A DNA stretch of 64,000 bases from Bog-532 sp963732345 (lineage in GTDB: Bacteria > Actinomycetota > Actinomycetes > Streptosporangiales > Streptosporangiaceae): NCBI GenBank assembly GCA_963732345.1, contig CAVSZI010000008.1, forward strand, positions 62,001 through 126,000. Reading direction: 5' to 3'. The position numbers were made by a program, and so were the translations under genes. The notes under the pieces were generated by a model. The model did no database searches, was not told the origin of the DNA, and saw only the letters and a program-made list of their open reading frames with translations. Positions 1-8,860 of this stretch are shown here, piece after piece. Position 1 is the stretch's first letter; every line of letters begins with the position of its first letter.

Positions 1-126
1 CCGCTCCGGGATCAGGCCGCCCTGCAGGGTCTTCTCGCCCGGCTGGAGACGTACGGTGTGCAGATCATGGAGGTACACCGTCTGCACGACCCGGATGTGC
101 CATCGGACGGGACACCCCCGGGATAA
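1..126 (+). CDS. C-terminal end of an unidentified protein (cut by window edge)
   Basis: The frame is open from base 1 and ends at TAA (124-126), giving 41 residues. The peptide contains LLARLETYGVQIMEVHRL, an amphipathic stretch, followed by a short Gly/Pro-rich tail. I do not recognise the family from this fragment. A strong hairpin follows eight bases after the stop, which fits a true gene end. The amino-terminal part lies outside the window, so no function is assigned. Confidence 0.55.
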   Translation, partial: PLRDQAALQGLLARLETYGVQIMEVHRLHDPDVPSDGTPPG

Positions 127-133
127 ATACCAG

Positions 134-168
134 CAGGCTGGAGCCCGGGTAACCCGGGCTCCAGCCTG
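134..168 (+). terminator. Long perfect hairpin terminator
   Basis: A perfect 16-bp inverted repeat (134-149 and 153-168) has a 3-base loop, TAA. It sits eight bases after the stop of the edge gene and just before the end of the converging small membrane protein gene, so it may act in both directions. There is no clear U-tract, which is usual in high-GC actinobacteria. Confidence 0.85.
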
Positions 169-190
169 CCTGAGGCCTGCCGCCGGAAGG

Positions 191-469
191 TCAGGAAGCG
201 CTGGCGGGACTAACCGCGGTACCGTTCTGCCAGGCGGTGGCGGCGGCAGCAGCGGCGTTCCTGGCCTGCGCCCATTTGAGCTTCGCGAGCTCGCTGGGCG
301 GCACTTCCATCTCCCTGACCCACTGCCGGGTAGCCAGCGCCAGATGTGAACCCCCCACCGCCAGACCTGCCATGACCAGGACGGTGCCGACTCCTACCAG
401 CACCGCGCTGGTCATCAGCGGGCCAGCCTCGAACTGCGGTCCAGTCCTGCTGTTCTCACCGTTAGTCAT
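191..469 (-). CDS. Small single-pass membrane protein, unknown function
   Basis: This encodes 92 residues. The ATG is preceded by GGAGG at good spacing. One hydrophobic segment covers roughly residues 18-40 (MTSAVLVGVGTVLVMAGLAV). After it come basic and acidic residues (RQWVREMEVPPSELAKLKWA) and an Ala-rich tail. It is the second gene after the SHOCT-domain membrane protein, 54 bases downstream on the same strand, so the two are probably co-transcribed. No catalytic motif is visible. It looks like a lineage-specific membrane protein, possibly a partner of its neighbour, but that is inference only. Confidence 0.6.
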   Translation of the reverse strand: MTNGENSRTGPQFEAGPLMTSAVLVGVGTVLVMAGLAVGGSHLALATRQWVREMEVPPSELAKLKWAQARNAAAAAATAWQNGTAVSPASAS

Positions 470-523
470 GGCATCATCCTCCGTTGTTCTTTAACGGTCG
501 TTACTGTCATGGCGGCGGTCGCC

Positions 524-922
524 TCAGACCAGGATCTTAGCCTTTTCGCGGTCGAACTCCTCGGGCGTGATAACCCCCCGGTCGCGCAGGTCAGCGAGCT
601 TCGTCAGCTGTTCTGCGGGGCTGCTCCCGGCGGAGTCCTGAACAGCGCGGACCTCCTGGTCGTAGCGGACAGCCTGCCGCGCCGACCGCTCGTGCATCGA
701 GTCGCCGCGCACGATCAGGTAGGCCAGCACGCCAATCAGCGGGATGAACAGCACGAACAGGAACCACAGGGCCTTGGCCCAGCCGGACAGGTCAGGACTG
801 CGGAAGATGTCGATGAACACCATGATCAGGATCCAGAACCAGATCACCCACAGGAAGACCTCGAGAATCGTCCAGAAAATGTTCAGTAGCGGATATGACG
901 ACGATGCAGCGGCAATTGTCAT
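524..922 (-). CDS. Two-pass membrane protein with PLDc_N-like region and SHOCT domain
   Basis: This encodes about 132 residues from the ATG at 922; an in-frame ATG at 943 is the alternative start. Two membrane segments lie near residues 12-40 and 50-72, in the pattern of phospholipase-D nuclease N-terminal (PLDc_N) proteins (IFRSPDLSGWAKALW between the helices). The last 30 residues form a SHOCT domain, with LADLRDRGVITPEEFDREKAK as its signature. SHOCT domains are short oligomerisation modules found at protein ends. No enzymatic function is expected. Proteins of this type are common in actinobacteria and their role is not established. Confidence 0.8.
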   Translation of the reverse strand: MTIAAASSSYPLLNIFWTILEVFLWVIWFWILIMVFIDIFRSPDLSGWAKALWFLFVLFIPLIGVLAYLIVRGDSMHERSARQAVRYDQEVRAVQDSAGSSPAEQLTKLADLRDRGVITPEEFDREKAKILV

Positions 923-1035
923 TTCTTTGGCCTGCCTTCTCATTCACGTCAGCGAGGTTGCCCTCGGGCACCCTGCCGGGTTGTGGTGGTTAAGGGGCGC
1001 ACCCTCAATCATTCGGCTGGCCCGCGACCCGGACA

Positions 1036-1083
1036 TCACCCCCGGTGGGTGAACAGGCGCCGCCGTTCACCCCGTACGGGTGA
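1036..1083. promoter_or_regulatory. Paired operator-like inverted repeats TCACCC-N5-GGGTGA
   Basis: Two copies of the same dyad occur at 1036-1052 and 1067-1083. Both have perfect 6-bp arms (TCACCC and GGGTGA) and a 5-base spacer. Their centres are 31 bases apart, about three helical turns. They lie in the divergent region between the SHOCT gene (starts at 922, minus) and the amidotransferase (starts at 1156, plus). Identical arms with a variable spacer suggest a dimeric regulator binding cooperatively on one DNA face. I cannot name the regulator. Confidence 0.55.
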
Positions 1084-1155
1084 TTCCTGCCCGCCGGGCG
1101 GCTGGCAGAAAGGGCGTACATAGGGCTCCCGTCCATGGACGGAGAGGAGTAACGC

Positions 1156-1998
1156 ATGTGCCGCTGGCTTGCTTACACCGGTTCACCCATCCTGCTCTCG
1201 GATGTGCTCTATACACCGGCCCATTCGCTGATCGATCAGAGCCTGCATTCGAAGCTGGGGGCCGAGACGACGAACGGCGATGGATTCGGCGTCGGCTGGT
1301 ATGACGCCGCGCCGGCCCCCGGGGTCTTCCGCAGCGTCGAGCCGGCCTGGAATGATGCGAACCTGCGTGAGCTCGCGGGCCACGTGCGCTCGCGACTGTT
1401 CTTCGCGCATATCCGGGCGGCGATCGGGTCGGCCGTTCAGCAGACGAACTGCCATCCGTTCCGCTACGGCCGCTGGCTGTTCATGCACAACGGATTCATC
1501 GACGGGTTCGCGGCGATCAAGCGCGACCTGGTGCTCGCGGTCGACGAATCGCTCTATCTCGAGATCAAGGGGCAGGCCGACACCGAGGTCCTGTTCTACC
1601 TGGCGCTCAGCTTCGGCCTTGAGGACGATCCGCCAGGGGCTGTCGCGCGGGCCATCGGGTTCGTGGAGGCCGCCGGGCGGCGGCGCGGTGTCACCTATCC
1701 CTTCCAGGGCACGATCGCCACCAGCGACGGCGAGGGGCTGTGGACGTTCCGCTACTCCACCGAGGGCAGCTCACGGTCGCTGTTCTTCAGCCGCGACGTC
1801 CGCGCGGTGCGGCAGCTGTATCCCGGCCGGGAGGTCCTGTTCGAGGTGTCCGACGACGCGCGGCTCGTGGTCTCCGAACCGATCGGTGACCTGCCCGGCG
1901 CCTGGATCGAGATGCCCGAGGCCAGCTACGGAGTGGTCGGCCAGGGAGATGACCGGCTGCTGCCCTTCGCCGTGCAGCCCCCGTCGAAGGTCCTGTAA
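1156..1998 (+). CDS. Class II glutamine amidotransferase (YafJ/EgtC-like)
   Basis: This encodes 280 residues. The start ATG follows GGAGAGGAG. Cys2 in MCRWLAYTG becomes the N-terminal nucleophile once Met is removed, as in Ntn-type class II amidotransferases. TTNGDGFGVGWY, FFAHIRAAIG and NCHPFRYGRWLFMHNG are the glutamine-site motifs of the family. Such proteins hydrolyse a gamma-glutamyl amide bond; EgtC of ergothioneine synthesis is one member. No egtA, egtB or egtD lies nearby, so the substrate is unknown and I do not name it egtC. It converges on glutamate decarboxylase, which acts on a product of glutaminase-type chemistry; the proximity may be chance. Confidence 0.88.
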   Translation: MCRWLAYTGSPILLSDVLYTPAHSLIDQSLHSKLGAETTNGDGFGVGWYDAAPAPGVFRSVEPAWNDANLRELAGHVRSRLFFAHIRAAIGSAVQQTNCHPFRYGRWLFMHNGFIDGFAAIKRDLVLAVDESLYLEIKGQADTEVLFYLALSFGLEDDPPGAVARAIGFVEAAGRRRGVTYPFQGTIATSDGEGLWTFRYSTEGSSRSLFFSRDVRAVRQLYPGREVLFEVSDDARLVVSEPIGDLPGAWIEMPEASYGVVGQGDDRLLPFAVQPPSKVL

Positions 1999-2040
1999 CG
2001 GCCGGAAACCGCGCCCAGGGCCATCGTCCGGTAGGAAGTC

Positions 2041-2060
2041 GCGGCCCTGCGGCGGGCCGC
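2041..2060. terminator. Hairpin between convergent genes
   Basis: GCGGCCC (2041-2047) and GGGCCGC (2054-2060) form a 7-bp stem with a 6-base loop in the gap between two converging genes. It abuts the stop codon of the decarboxylase. It may serve both directions. Confidence 0.5.
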
Positions 2061-3460
2061 TACAGGTGACTGAACCCGCCTGATTCCTCCTTCGTCATGG
2101 ACACGGTGACCGGGTGCTTGCCGAAGTGGGCCACCGCGTCGCGGAAGTCCTCCAGGAGCAGGTCTGCCATGTCCTGGCTCACGCCGAGCCGGACCAGGAT
2201 GCGCTGCACGGCGATGTCGGAGGCCGTCCCGGTCAGGGTGTAGGCAGGCACCTGCCATCCCCGGCCACGCAGCCGGTCGGCCAGGTCGAACAGGGTATAG
2301 CCGGGGTCCTCGCCGTCGCGGATCCGCCAGGTGACCGTCGGAATCCCGGTGTTCGGGTTGCTGTCACACAGCAGCTCGAACGGGCCGAGCTTGACGATCT
2401 CGGTGGCCAGGTACTGGCCGATGTCGTAGGACGCCTGGTGGACGCGGCGGTAGCCCTCATGACCGAGCCGCAGGAAATTGTAGTAGCTGGCGATGACCTG
2501 CCCGGCCGGCCGGGAGAAGTTGATCTGGAACACCGGCATGTCGCCGCCCAGGTAGTTGACGTGGAAGATCAGATCGTCGGGGAGCTCGCTACTGTCCCGG
2601 AAGACGACCCAGCCCACACCCAGCGGAGCCAGCCCGAACTTGTGCCCCGAGGCGCTGATCGACTTGACCCGGGGAAGGCGGAAGTCGAAGACGACCCCGG
2701 GCGCGCAGAACGGGGCGAGGAAACCGCCACTGGCCCCATCCACGTGAATGTCGATGTCCAGGCCGGTGTCGGCCTGCAACTTGTCCAGCGCCTCGGCCAT
2801 CTCCTCCACCGGCTCGTACGCGCCGGTGTAGGTGACGCCGAGTGTCGGCACGACCATGATCGTGTTCTCGTCCACTCGTTCCAGCATTGAAGCGGCATCC
2901 ATCATGTAGCGGCCCGGTGACATCGGGACCTCGCGCATCTCGATGTCCCAGTAGCGCGCGAACTTGTGCCATACCACCTGCACCGGGCCGCACACCATGT
3001 TCGGCCGGTCCGCCGGCTTGCCGTCGGCCCGGCGCTTGGCCCGCCACCGCCACTTGGCCGCCATCCCCGCCAGCATGCAGGCCTCGGAGGAGCCGATGGC
3101 CGAGGTGCCCACGGTGTTGGCCGCCTCGGGCGCATTCCACAGGTCGGCCATCATATGCACGCACCGCCGCTCGATTTCGGCGCTCTGCGGGTACTCGTCC
3201 CTGTCGATCATGTTCTTGTTGATCGACAGCTCCATCAGGCCATGAACCTCGGGTTCCTCCCACGTCTGGCAGAACGTGGCCAGGTTCTGCCGCGCGTTGC
3301 CATCGAGCATTATCTCGTCCGCCACCAGCTGGAACGCGTCCCTGGGCAGCGTTGCTTCCTGAGGGAACCGGTACTTGGCGACCGGCCTGGTCAGGTCCCG
3401 ATCGGCAAACAAACAGTCCTCAAGCTGGTCACGGACGGTGTCACGCTCGTGTAGTGCCAT
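2060..3460 (-). CDS. gad: Glutamate decarboxylase (PLP-dependent)
   Basis: This encodes 466 residues, the length of E. coli GadB, starting at the ATG at 3460 behind GGGAGAG. It converts L-glutamate to GABA and CO2, consuming a proton. The group II decarboxylase fold shows in the substrate/PLP region (IDIHVDGASGGFLAPF) and in the Schiff-base lysine at about residue 274 (SASGHKFGLAPLG; Lys276 in E. coli). The C-terminus has the HxGKHPV-like element AHFGKHPVTVS. No glutamate/GABA antiporter (GadC) is next to it, so the role could be GABA-shunt metabolism rather than acid resistance; that is inference. An upstream in-frame start would add 18 residues, but its context is poor. Confidence 0.95.
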   Translation of the reverse strand: MALHERDTVRDQLEDCLFADRDLTRPVAKYRFPQEATLPRDAFQLVADEIMLDGNARQNLATFCQTWEEPEVHGLMELSINKNMIDRDEYPQSAEIERRCVHMMADLWNAPEAANTVGTSAIGSSEACMLAGMAAKWRWRAKRRADGKPADRPNMVCGPVQVVWHKFARYWDIEMREVPMSPGRYMMDAASMLERVDENTIMVVPTLGVTYTGAYEPVEEMAEALDKLQADTGLDIDIHVDGASGGFLAPFCAPGVVFDFRLPRVKSISASGHKFGLAPLGVGWVVFRDSSELPDDLIFHVNYLGGDMPVFQINFSRPAGQVIASYYNFLRLGHEGYRRVHQASYDIGQYLATEIVKLGPFELLCDSNPNTGIPTVTWRIRDGEDPGYTLFDLADRLRGRGWQVPAYTLTGTASDIAVQRILVRLGVSQDMADLLLEDFRDAVAHFGKHPVTVSMTKEESGGFSHL

Positions 3461-3671
3461 GGTGGGCTCTCCCTTGATCGGAACCACTCCGCTGCGGCCC
3501 TGCTCACAGATCACCGCGGCCTACTGCCCGGCCTCGTGGTGGGCCGGGCGGATAGTTCCGACGCTCGCGTCAGCACCCGGCGCCGTCATCACCTGCTGCG
3601 GGTGAGTTTCCATGATCCGGGCCGTATGCCGGGGTTCGGGAACCGGCTCCAGCCTCACTATCATTTCGGGG

Positions 3672-4292
3672 ATGGGATTCCGGGGCTGGGCCGCCGAGGC
3701 GATCGACTTCTACGACGGCCTGGAGGAGGACAACTCAAAGGCCTACTGGCAGGCCCACAAAGCCGTCTACGAGGAGGCCGTCCTCCGTCCGATGGAAGAG
3801 CTGCTGTCCGAGCTCGCCGGCCGGCTCGGGCCGGGCCGCATTTTCCGGCCGTACCGTGATGTGCGGTTCAGCGCGGATAAGTCGCCCTACAAAACCACCA
3901 TCGCCGCGGCGATCGGCCAGGACGGGTATATCCAGTTTTCGGCGGCCGGCCTGGCCGCCGGGCGGGGGATGTACATGATGAGCGCCGACCAGCTCCAGCG
4001 TTACCGCCAGGCCGTGGATGCCGAGCCAGGCCCGGCCCTGGCGCAGACGGTGGCCGCCATCCGGGACGCGGGTATCGAGGTCACCTCTCATGACCGGGTA
4101 AAGACCGCTCCCCGCGGCTATCCCAAGGACCATCCCCGGATCGATTTGCTGTGCATGAAGGGGCTCATCGCCTGGAGACAGTGGCCGGCCGGGAAATGGC
4201 TGGCCACCTCGCAGGCCAAGCCCCGCCTCCTGGAGTTCTTTGCGCGCGCCGAGCCAATTCAGGACTGGCTGAACGCGCACGTTGGTGCCTAG
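3672..4292 (+). CDS. DUF2461 / TIGR02453 family protein
   Basis: This encodes 206 residues from the ATG at 3672; a further-upstream start would add 20 weakly coding residues. The family hallmarks are the N-terminal FYDGLEEDNSKAYWQAHKA element, the central FRPYRDVRFSADKSPYKT motif, and YIQFSAAGLAAGRGMYM. The carboxy-terminal part (KTAPRGYPKDHPRIDLLCMKG) is also typical. The biochemical function of this widespread family is not established. It is followed 30 bases later by the VOC protein on the same strand, so the two may be co-transcribed. Confidence 0.85.
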   Translation: MGFRGWAAEAIDFYDGLEEDNSKAYWQAHKAVYEEAVLRPMEELLSELAGRLGPGRIFRPYRDVRFSADKSPYKTTIAAAIGQDGYIQFSAAGLAAGRGMYMMSADQLQRYRQAVDAEPGPALAQTVAAIRDAGIEVTSHDRVKTAPRGYPKDHPRIDLLCMKGLIAWRQWPAGKWLATSQAKPRLLEFFARAEPIQDWLNAHVGA

Positions 4293-4322
4293 TCCCGCGG
4301 CGTCTTCTGAAAGGCTAAGGCT

Positions 4323-5063
4323 ATGCCGACGCGCCTGGTACATCTCGTGGTGGACGCCGACGACCCGGCCGCACTGGCACGGTTCTGGGCCAGTGCGCTG
4401 GGCTGGGTGATAGCCGACGAGACCGCCGAGGAAGTGGACATCTGGCCCGCGGGTTACGAGTACCCAGACCCGTCCGCCGTGCCCCTCGTCTTCGTCCCGG
4501 TACCCGAACCGAAGACCGCAAAGGGTCGCGTGCACCTGGACCTGGCCACTACGTCCGCTGTCCACCAGGCGGAATTGGTCAGCCGCCTGCAGGATCTGGG
4601 AGCCGCGCCGGCCGATATCGGCCAGGGTGACGTGCCCTGGGCCGTGCTCGCCGATCCCGAGGGCAACGAGTTCTGCGTGCTGGAGCCGCGGGGCATCCAC
4701 CTCGACACGGGCCCGGTCGCCGCGATCCTCACCGACTGCGCCGATCCCGCGGCCCTGTCACGGTTCTGGGTGGACGCGGCGGGCTGGCAGGTCACATACG
4801 CCGAGGACCATATCGTGGGGCTCCGGTCCCCCGGGGGCACCGGGCCCTACCTGGAATTCCTGCGGGTGCCCGGCCGGAAACAGGTCAAGAACCGGATCCA
4901 CCCGGACGTAGCTCCCCATCGCGGCGAGGATCCCGCGGTCGAGGTGGCGCGGCTGCGGAGCCAGGGGGCCCGCCTGGCCGACGTCGGCCAGGCGGGCGAC
5001 GAGTCCTGGACCGTCCTGGCCGACCCCGAAGGCAACGAACTCTGCGTCCTGACCGCCAGGTAG
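4323..5063 (+). CDS. Two-domain VOC (glyoxalase-like) protein
   Basis: This encodes 246 residues, starting at an ATG behind AAGGCTAAGG. Two homologous halves (about 1-122 and 123-246) each start with a LVVDADDPAALARFW- or LTDCADPAALSRFW-type segment and end with LADPEGNEFCVL and LADPEGNELCVL. This is the tandem arrangement of actinobacterial glyoxalase-like domain proteins. VOC folds usually bind a divalent metal through His/Glu residues and act as isomerases, dioxygenases or resistance proteins. The substrate cannot be told from the sequence. The near-perfect repetition of the terminal motif indicates an internal duplication. Confidence 0.85.
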   Translation: MPTRLVHLVVDADDPAALARFWASALGWVIADETAEEVDIWPAGYEYPDPSAVPLVFVPVPEPKTAKGRVHLDLATTSAVHQAELVSRLQDLGAAPADIGQGDVPWAVLADPEGNEFCVLEPRGIHLDTGPVAAILTDCADPAALSRFWVDAAGWQVTYAEDHIVGLRSPGGTGPYLEFLRVPGRKQVKNRIHPDVAPHRGEDPAVEVARLRSQGARLADVGQAGDESWTVLADPEGNELCVLTAR

Positions 5064-5364
5064 TGGCCGGCCCGGATCGATCCTCGCGTGCCGCTCCATA
5101 CGGGCATGCCTGTCATCTGGCCCAGCCCCGCACAGCACGCTGCTGGGGTCACTCGTCATCTTCCCGGCCTATACGCGGTCGCGGACCGAGCAGGCCCGGT
5201 GATTCGCTGTCCCTGCTAGCTGGCCGGGCCGAGCGCAGCGTGCGGTCCGGTGAGCCGCTCCCCGCGCGGCGGCTGATCATACCGTGATCATTAAAATCCG
5301 ATCCAGGCATGGTGCGTACGCCTGATCTGAGCTTGCATGGAATCGCCGCACAGAAGGGGCCACC
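5064..5364. other. Intergenic region upstream of glgB, nothing recognised
   Basis: These 301 bases lie between the VOC gene and glgB. I see no convincing coding frame or long hairpin. The last 90 bases are less GC-rich (ATCATTAAAATCCG around 5286) and probably hold the glgB promoter, but I cannot assign -35/-10 boxes with confidence. Confidence 0.4.
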
Positions 5365-7626
5365 ATGAGCACATCGAGCGAAGTCGTTCTCAGCGGGGAA
5401 GATCTCGACCTGGAACGCCTGGTCGCTGGACAGCACCACGATCCGCACCACGTGCTGGGCGCCCACCCGGTGCGAGACGCCGACGGCCGCGAACATGTGG
5501 TGATCCGCGCGTGGCGTCCCAACGCGACCAGCATGGCCATTCTCGTCGGTGAGCAGCGGATCGAGATGCGCTGTGTGCACCCGGCCGGGGTGTTCGCCGG
5601 TGCGAGGGAAGGATCGGACATCCCCGATTATCTTCTGGAGGTGGCCTATCCAGACGGTGCGGTGGTCACGGTCGATGACCCGTACCGGTTCTGGCCCACC
5701 CTGGGGGCGCTTGACCTTCATCTGCTGGCCGAGGGGCGGCACGAGGGGCTTTGGCGCCATCTTGGCGCCCAGGTGCGCGTGCACCAGGCAACGTCCGGCA
5801 CGTCGTTCGCGGTGTGGGCGCCGGGCGCGCAGGCGGTCCGGGTCGTCGGCGACTTCAACGGCTGGGACGGCCGCATGCACCCGATGCGGGCCCTGGGCAG
5901 CTCCGGGGTCTGGGAGATCTTCCTGCCCGGGGTGGGCGCTGGCGCTCACTACAAGTTCGAGGTGGTCAGCCAGCAGGGGCAGCTGAGCCTGCGCGCGGAC
6001 CCCTTCGCCTTCGCTGCCGAGGTACCGCCGGCCAACGCGAGCATCGTCACCCAGAGCCGGTACCAATGGCAGGACGAGGCCTGGTTCGCCAAGCGGGCGG
6101 CCACCGACCTGCTACACGCTCCGATATCGATCTATGAGTGCCATCTGGGCTCGTGGCGGTTCACCCAGGACGCCGGGGGCGGGTGGCGCCCGCTGACCTA
6201 CCGTGAGGCGGCTGAGGTCCTGCCCGGGTACCTCACCGACCTCGGATTCACCCACGTCGAGTTCCTCCCGGTCGCGGAGTATCCGTTTTCCGGATCCTGG
6301 GGTTACCAGGTGACCGGTTACTACGCGCCGACGGCGCGGTTCGGGACACCCGACGACTTCCGCTATCTGGTCGACCGGCTGCACCAGGCCGGCATCGGGG
6401 TCCTCGTCGACTGGGTCGTCGGGCACTTCCCCAAGGACGACTGGGCGCTGGCACGCTTCGACGGCACCGCGCTGTATGAGCATGCCGACCCCCGCCTGGG
6501 CGAGCACCCGGACTGGGGCACCCTGGTGTTCAACTATGGACGCCACGAGGTCCGGAACTTCCTGGTCGCCAACGCGCTGTTCTGGATCGAGGAGTTTCAC
6601 CTCGACGGCCTGCGCGTGGATGCGGTCGCCTCCATGCTCTACCTGGACTATTCGCGCCAGGAGGGCGAGTGGATCACCAACCGGTTCGGGGGCCGGGAGA
6701 ACCTGGAGGCCATCGACTTCATCAAGGAATTCAACGAGGTGGTCTACCGCCACCACCCCTCCATCATGCTCGTCGCCGAGGAGTCCACGTCCTGGCCGGC
6801 CGTCTCCCGCCCCACCTACCTGGGCGGCCTCGGCTTCGGGTTCAAATGGAACATGGGGTGGATGAACGACACCCTGGTGTATTTCTCCAAGGATCCGGTG
6901 TACCGGCGCTACCACCACCACGAGCTGACGTTCGCCCTGCTGTACGCCTTTAGCGAGAACTTCATCCTGCCCCTGAGCCATGACGAGGTGGCGCACGGAA
7001 AGGGATCGCTGCTCGGCAAGATGCCGGGGGACCGCTGGCAGCAGTTCGCCAACCTGCGCGCCTTGCTCGCCTGGATGTGGGCGCATCCCGGCCGGCCACT
7101 GCTGTTCATGGGCGGCGAGATCGCGCAGAACGACGAGTGGCGGCACGACGGCAGCGTGGACTGGCACCTGCTCGACTACCCCGAGCACGCCGGGATGCAG
7201 GCCCTGGTCCGGGCGCTCAATGCCGTCTACCGCCGGGAACCGGCCATGTGGGAGCAGGATTTCGACTGGACCGGCTTCCGCTGGATCGACCCGAACGATT
7301 CCGACAACAGTGTGCTGTCGTTTCTCCGGTTCCCGGCGTCAGGCGGGCGCAGCGTCGCCTGCCTGGCGAATCTCACCCCCGTGCTCCGCCCCGACTACCG
7401 TGTCGGGCTCCCCCAGCCCGGGCACTGGGTGGAGATCTTCAACTCCGACAGCGCGACGTTCGGTGGCAGCAACGCCCTTATTGGTACCGTCACGGCCGAG
7501 GCCATCGGCTGCCACGGCCTCGACTACTCCGCCGCCCTCACGCTGCCGCCCCTCGGCGTCGTGTGGCTGGCCTACGAGCCCGAGGCCCCGGGCGCCGGGG
7601 GCCCGCCGCAGGCACCGGAGAGCTAG
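5365..7626 (+). CDS. glgB: 1,4-alpha-glucan branching enzyme
   Basis: This encodes 753 residues. The enzyme makes alpha-1,6 branches in glycogen. The order is an N-terminal extension, a CBM48 carbohydrate module around residues 135-230 (FAVWAPGAQAVRVVGDFNGW), a GH13 barrel and a C-terminal beta domain. The catalytic residues are visible: nucleophile Asp419 (DGLRVDAVASMLYLDYSR), acid/base Glu472 (AEESTSWP) and Asp540 (LSHDEVAHGKGSL), which line up with E. coli GlgB Asp405, Glu458 and Asp526. Length and motifs are complete. The stop codon lies inside a CTAG shared with the converging mcd gene. Phosphoglucomutase at 19.7 kb supplies the same glucan pathway. Confidence 0.97.
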   Translation: MSTSSEVVLSGEDLDLERLVAGQHHDPHHVLGAHPVRDADGREHVVIRAWRPNATSMAILVGEQRIEMRCVHPAGVFAGAREGSDIPDYLLEVAYPDGAVVTVDDPYRFWPTLGALDLHLLAEGRHEGLWRHLGAQVRVHQATSGTSFAVWAPGAQAVRVVGDFNGWDGRMHPMRALGSSGVWEIFLPGVGAGAHYKFEVVSQQGQLSLRADPFAFAAEVPPANASIVTQSRYQWQDEAWFAKRAATDLLHAPISIYECHLGSWRFTQDAGGGWRPLTYREAAEVLPGYLTDLGFTHVEFLPVAEYPFSGSWGYQVTGYYAPTARFGTPDDFRYLVDRLHQAGIGVLVDWVVGHFPKDDWALARFDGTALYEHADPRLGEHPDWGTLVFNYGRHEVRNFLVANALFWIEEFHLDGLRVDAVASMLYLDYSRQEGEWITNRFGGRENLEAIDFIKEFNEVVYRHHPSIMLVAEESTSWPAVSRPTYLGGLGFGFKWNMGWMNDTLVYFSKDPVYRRYHHHELTFALLYAFSENFILPLSHDEVAHGKGSLLGKMPGDRWQQFANLRALLAWMWAHPGRPLLFMGGEIAQNDEWRHDGSVDWHLLDYPEHAGMQALVRALNAVYRREPAMWEQDFDWTGFRWIDPNDSDNSVLSFLRFPASGGRSVACLANLTPVLRPDYRVGLPQPGHWVEIFNSDSATFGGSNALIGTVTAEAIGCHGLDYSAALTLPPLGVVWLAYEPEAPGAGGPPQAPES

Positions 7627-8843
7627 CGGGGGATCCGGTACTCCTCCAGCAGCCGGCGTCCGATGATCATCTTCTGGATCTCTGCCGTGCCCTCGCCGAT
7701 CAGGAGCATCGGCACCTCCCGGTAAAGGCGCTCGATCTCGTACTCCTTGGAGAAGCCGTAACCGCCGTGGATGCGGAAGGAGTCTTCCACGACCTCCTTG
7801 GCGTACTCGGAGGCCAGGTACTTGGCCATGCCGGCTTCGAGGTCGTTGCGCTCACCGGAGTCCTTCTTGCGGGCCGCCACCACCATCATCTGATGGGCGG
7901 CCTCGACCTTGATGGCCATCTCGGCCAGCTTGAACTGGATGGCCTGGTGCTCGACGATCGGCTTGCCGAAGGCGTGCCGGATCTGCGCGTAGGAGATGCC
8001 CAGCTCAAAGGCGCGGAGGGCGACTCCGCAGCCGCGGGCGGCGACGTTGACGCGGCCGACCTCGACCCCGTCCATCATCTGGTAGAAGCCCTGACCGGGG
8101 GCACCGCCGAGAACCCGGGTGGCGGGGACGTGGACGTCATGCAGGATCAGCTCGGTCGTGTCGACGCCCTTGTACCCCATCTTCTCGATCTTCCCCGGCA
8201 CGGTCAGGCCCGGCACCGTGGGGTTGGCGCCGAAGCCCGGCTCCTTCTCGATCAGGAACGTGGTCATGTTCCGGTGCGGCGCGTCGTGGCCCTCGTCGGT
8301 CCGGCACAGCACCGCCACCAGGTTGGAGGTGCCACCGTTGGTCAGCCACATCTTCTGGCCGTTGATGACGTAGTCCCCACCCTCCACCCCATCGCCCTTC
8401 ACTCGCTCGGCCCGGGTGCGGATCGCTGAGACATCCGAGCCCATGCCCGGCTCCGACATGGAGAAGGCGCCGCGCACGTCGCCGGCCGCCATCCGGGGCA
8501 GGAAGTACTCCTTCTGCTCCTGTGTGCCGTGCTGGCCGATCATGTAGGCGACGATGAAGTGGGTGTTGACGATGCCCGACACCGACATCCACCCGCGGGC
8601 GATCTGCTCCACCACCAGCGCATAGGTGAGCAGCGACTCGCCAAGACCGCCGTACTCCTCGGGAATTGTGAGCCCGAACAGGCCGAGTTCCTTCATCCCC
8701 TCGACGATCTGGGCCGGGTACTCGTCCTTGTGCTCAAGCTCGCTGGCGACCGGGATGATCTCCTTGTCGACGAACTCCCGCACCGTGGCGAGGATGTCCC
8801 GCTGGATGTCGGTCAGGCCTTCGGTTTTTGCGAGGCGTTCCAT
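7623..8843 (-). CDS. mcd: Acyl-CoA dehydrogenase, probable methylsuccinyl-CoA dehydrogenase
   Basis: This encodes 406 residues. It is an FAD-dependent acyl-CoA dehydrogenase with complete N-terminal helical, middle (FSMSEPGMGSDVSAIRTRA) and C-terminal domains (RIHGGYGFSKEYEIERLYRE). It is the last gene of a minus-strand operon whose upstream members are ccr, ecm, mcl and mch. That position matches the ethylmalonyl-CoA cluster known in Streptomyces, where this enzyme oxidises (2S)-methylsuccinyl-CoA to mesaconyl-CoA. The specific substrate is inferred from context, since the family motifs alone would allow other short branched acyl-CoAs. The gap to mch is only 17 bases. Confidence 0.9.
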   Translation of the reverse strand: MERLAKTEGLTDIQRDILATVREFVDKEIIPVASELEHKDEYPAQIVEGMKELGLFGLTIPEEYGGLGESLLTYALVVEQIARGWMSVSGIVNTHFIVAYMIGQHGTQEQKEYFLPRMAAGDVRGAFSMSEPGMGSDVSAIRTRAERVKGDGVEGGDYVINGQKMWLTNGGTSNLVAVLCRTDEGHDAPHRNMTTFLIEKEPGFGANPTVPGLTVPGKIEKMGYKGVDTTELILHDVHVPATRVLGGAPGQGFYQMMDGVEVGRVNVAARGCGVALRAFELGISYAQIRHAFGKPIVEHQAIQFKLAEMAIKVEAAHQMMVVAARKKDSGERNDLEAGMAKYLASEYAKEVVEDSFRIHGGYGFSKEYEIERLYREVPMLLIGEGTAEIQKMIIGRRLLEEYRIPR

Positions 8844-8860
8844 GGCGCGGCTCCGTTCCG

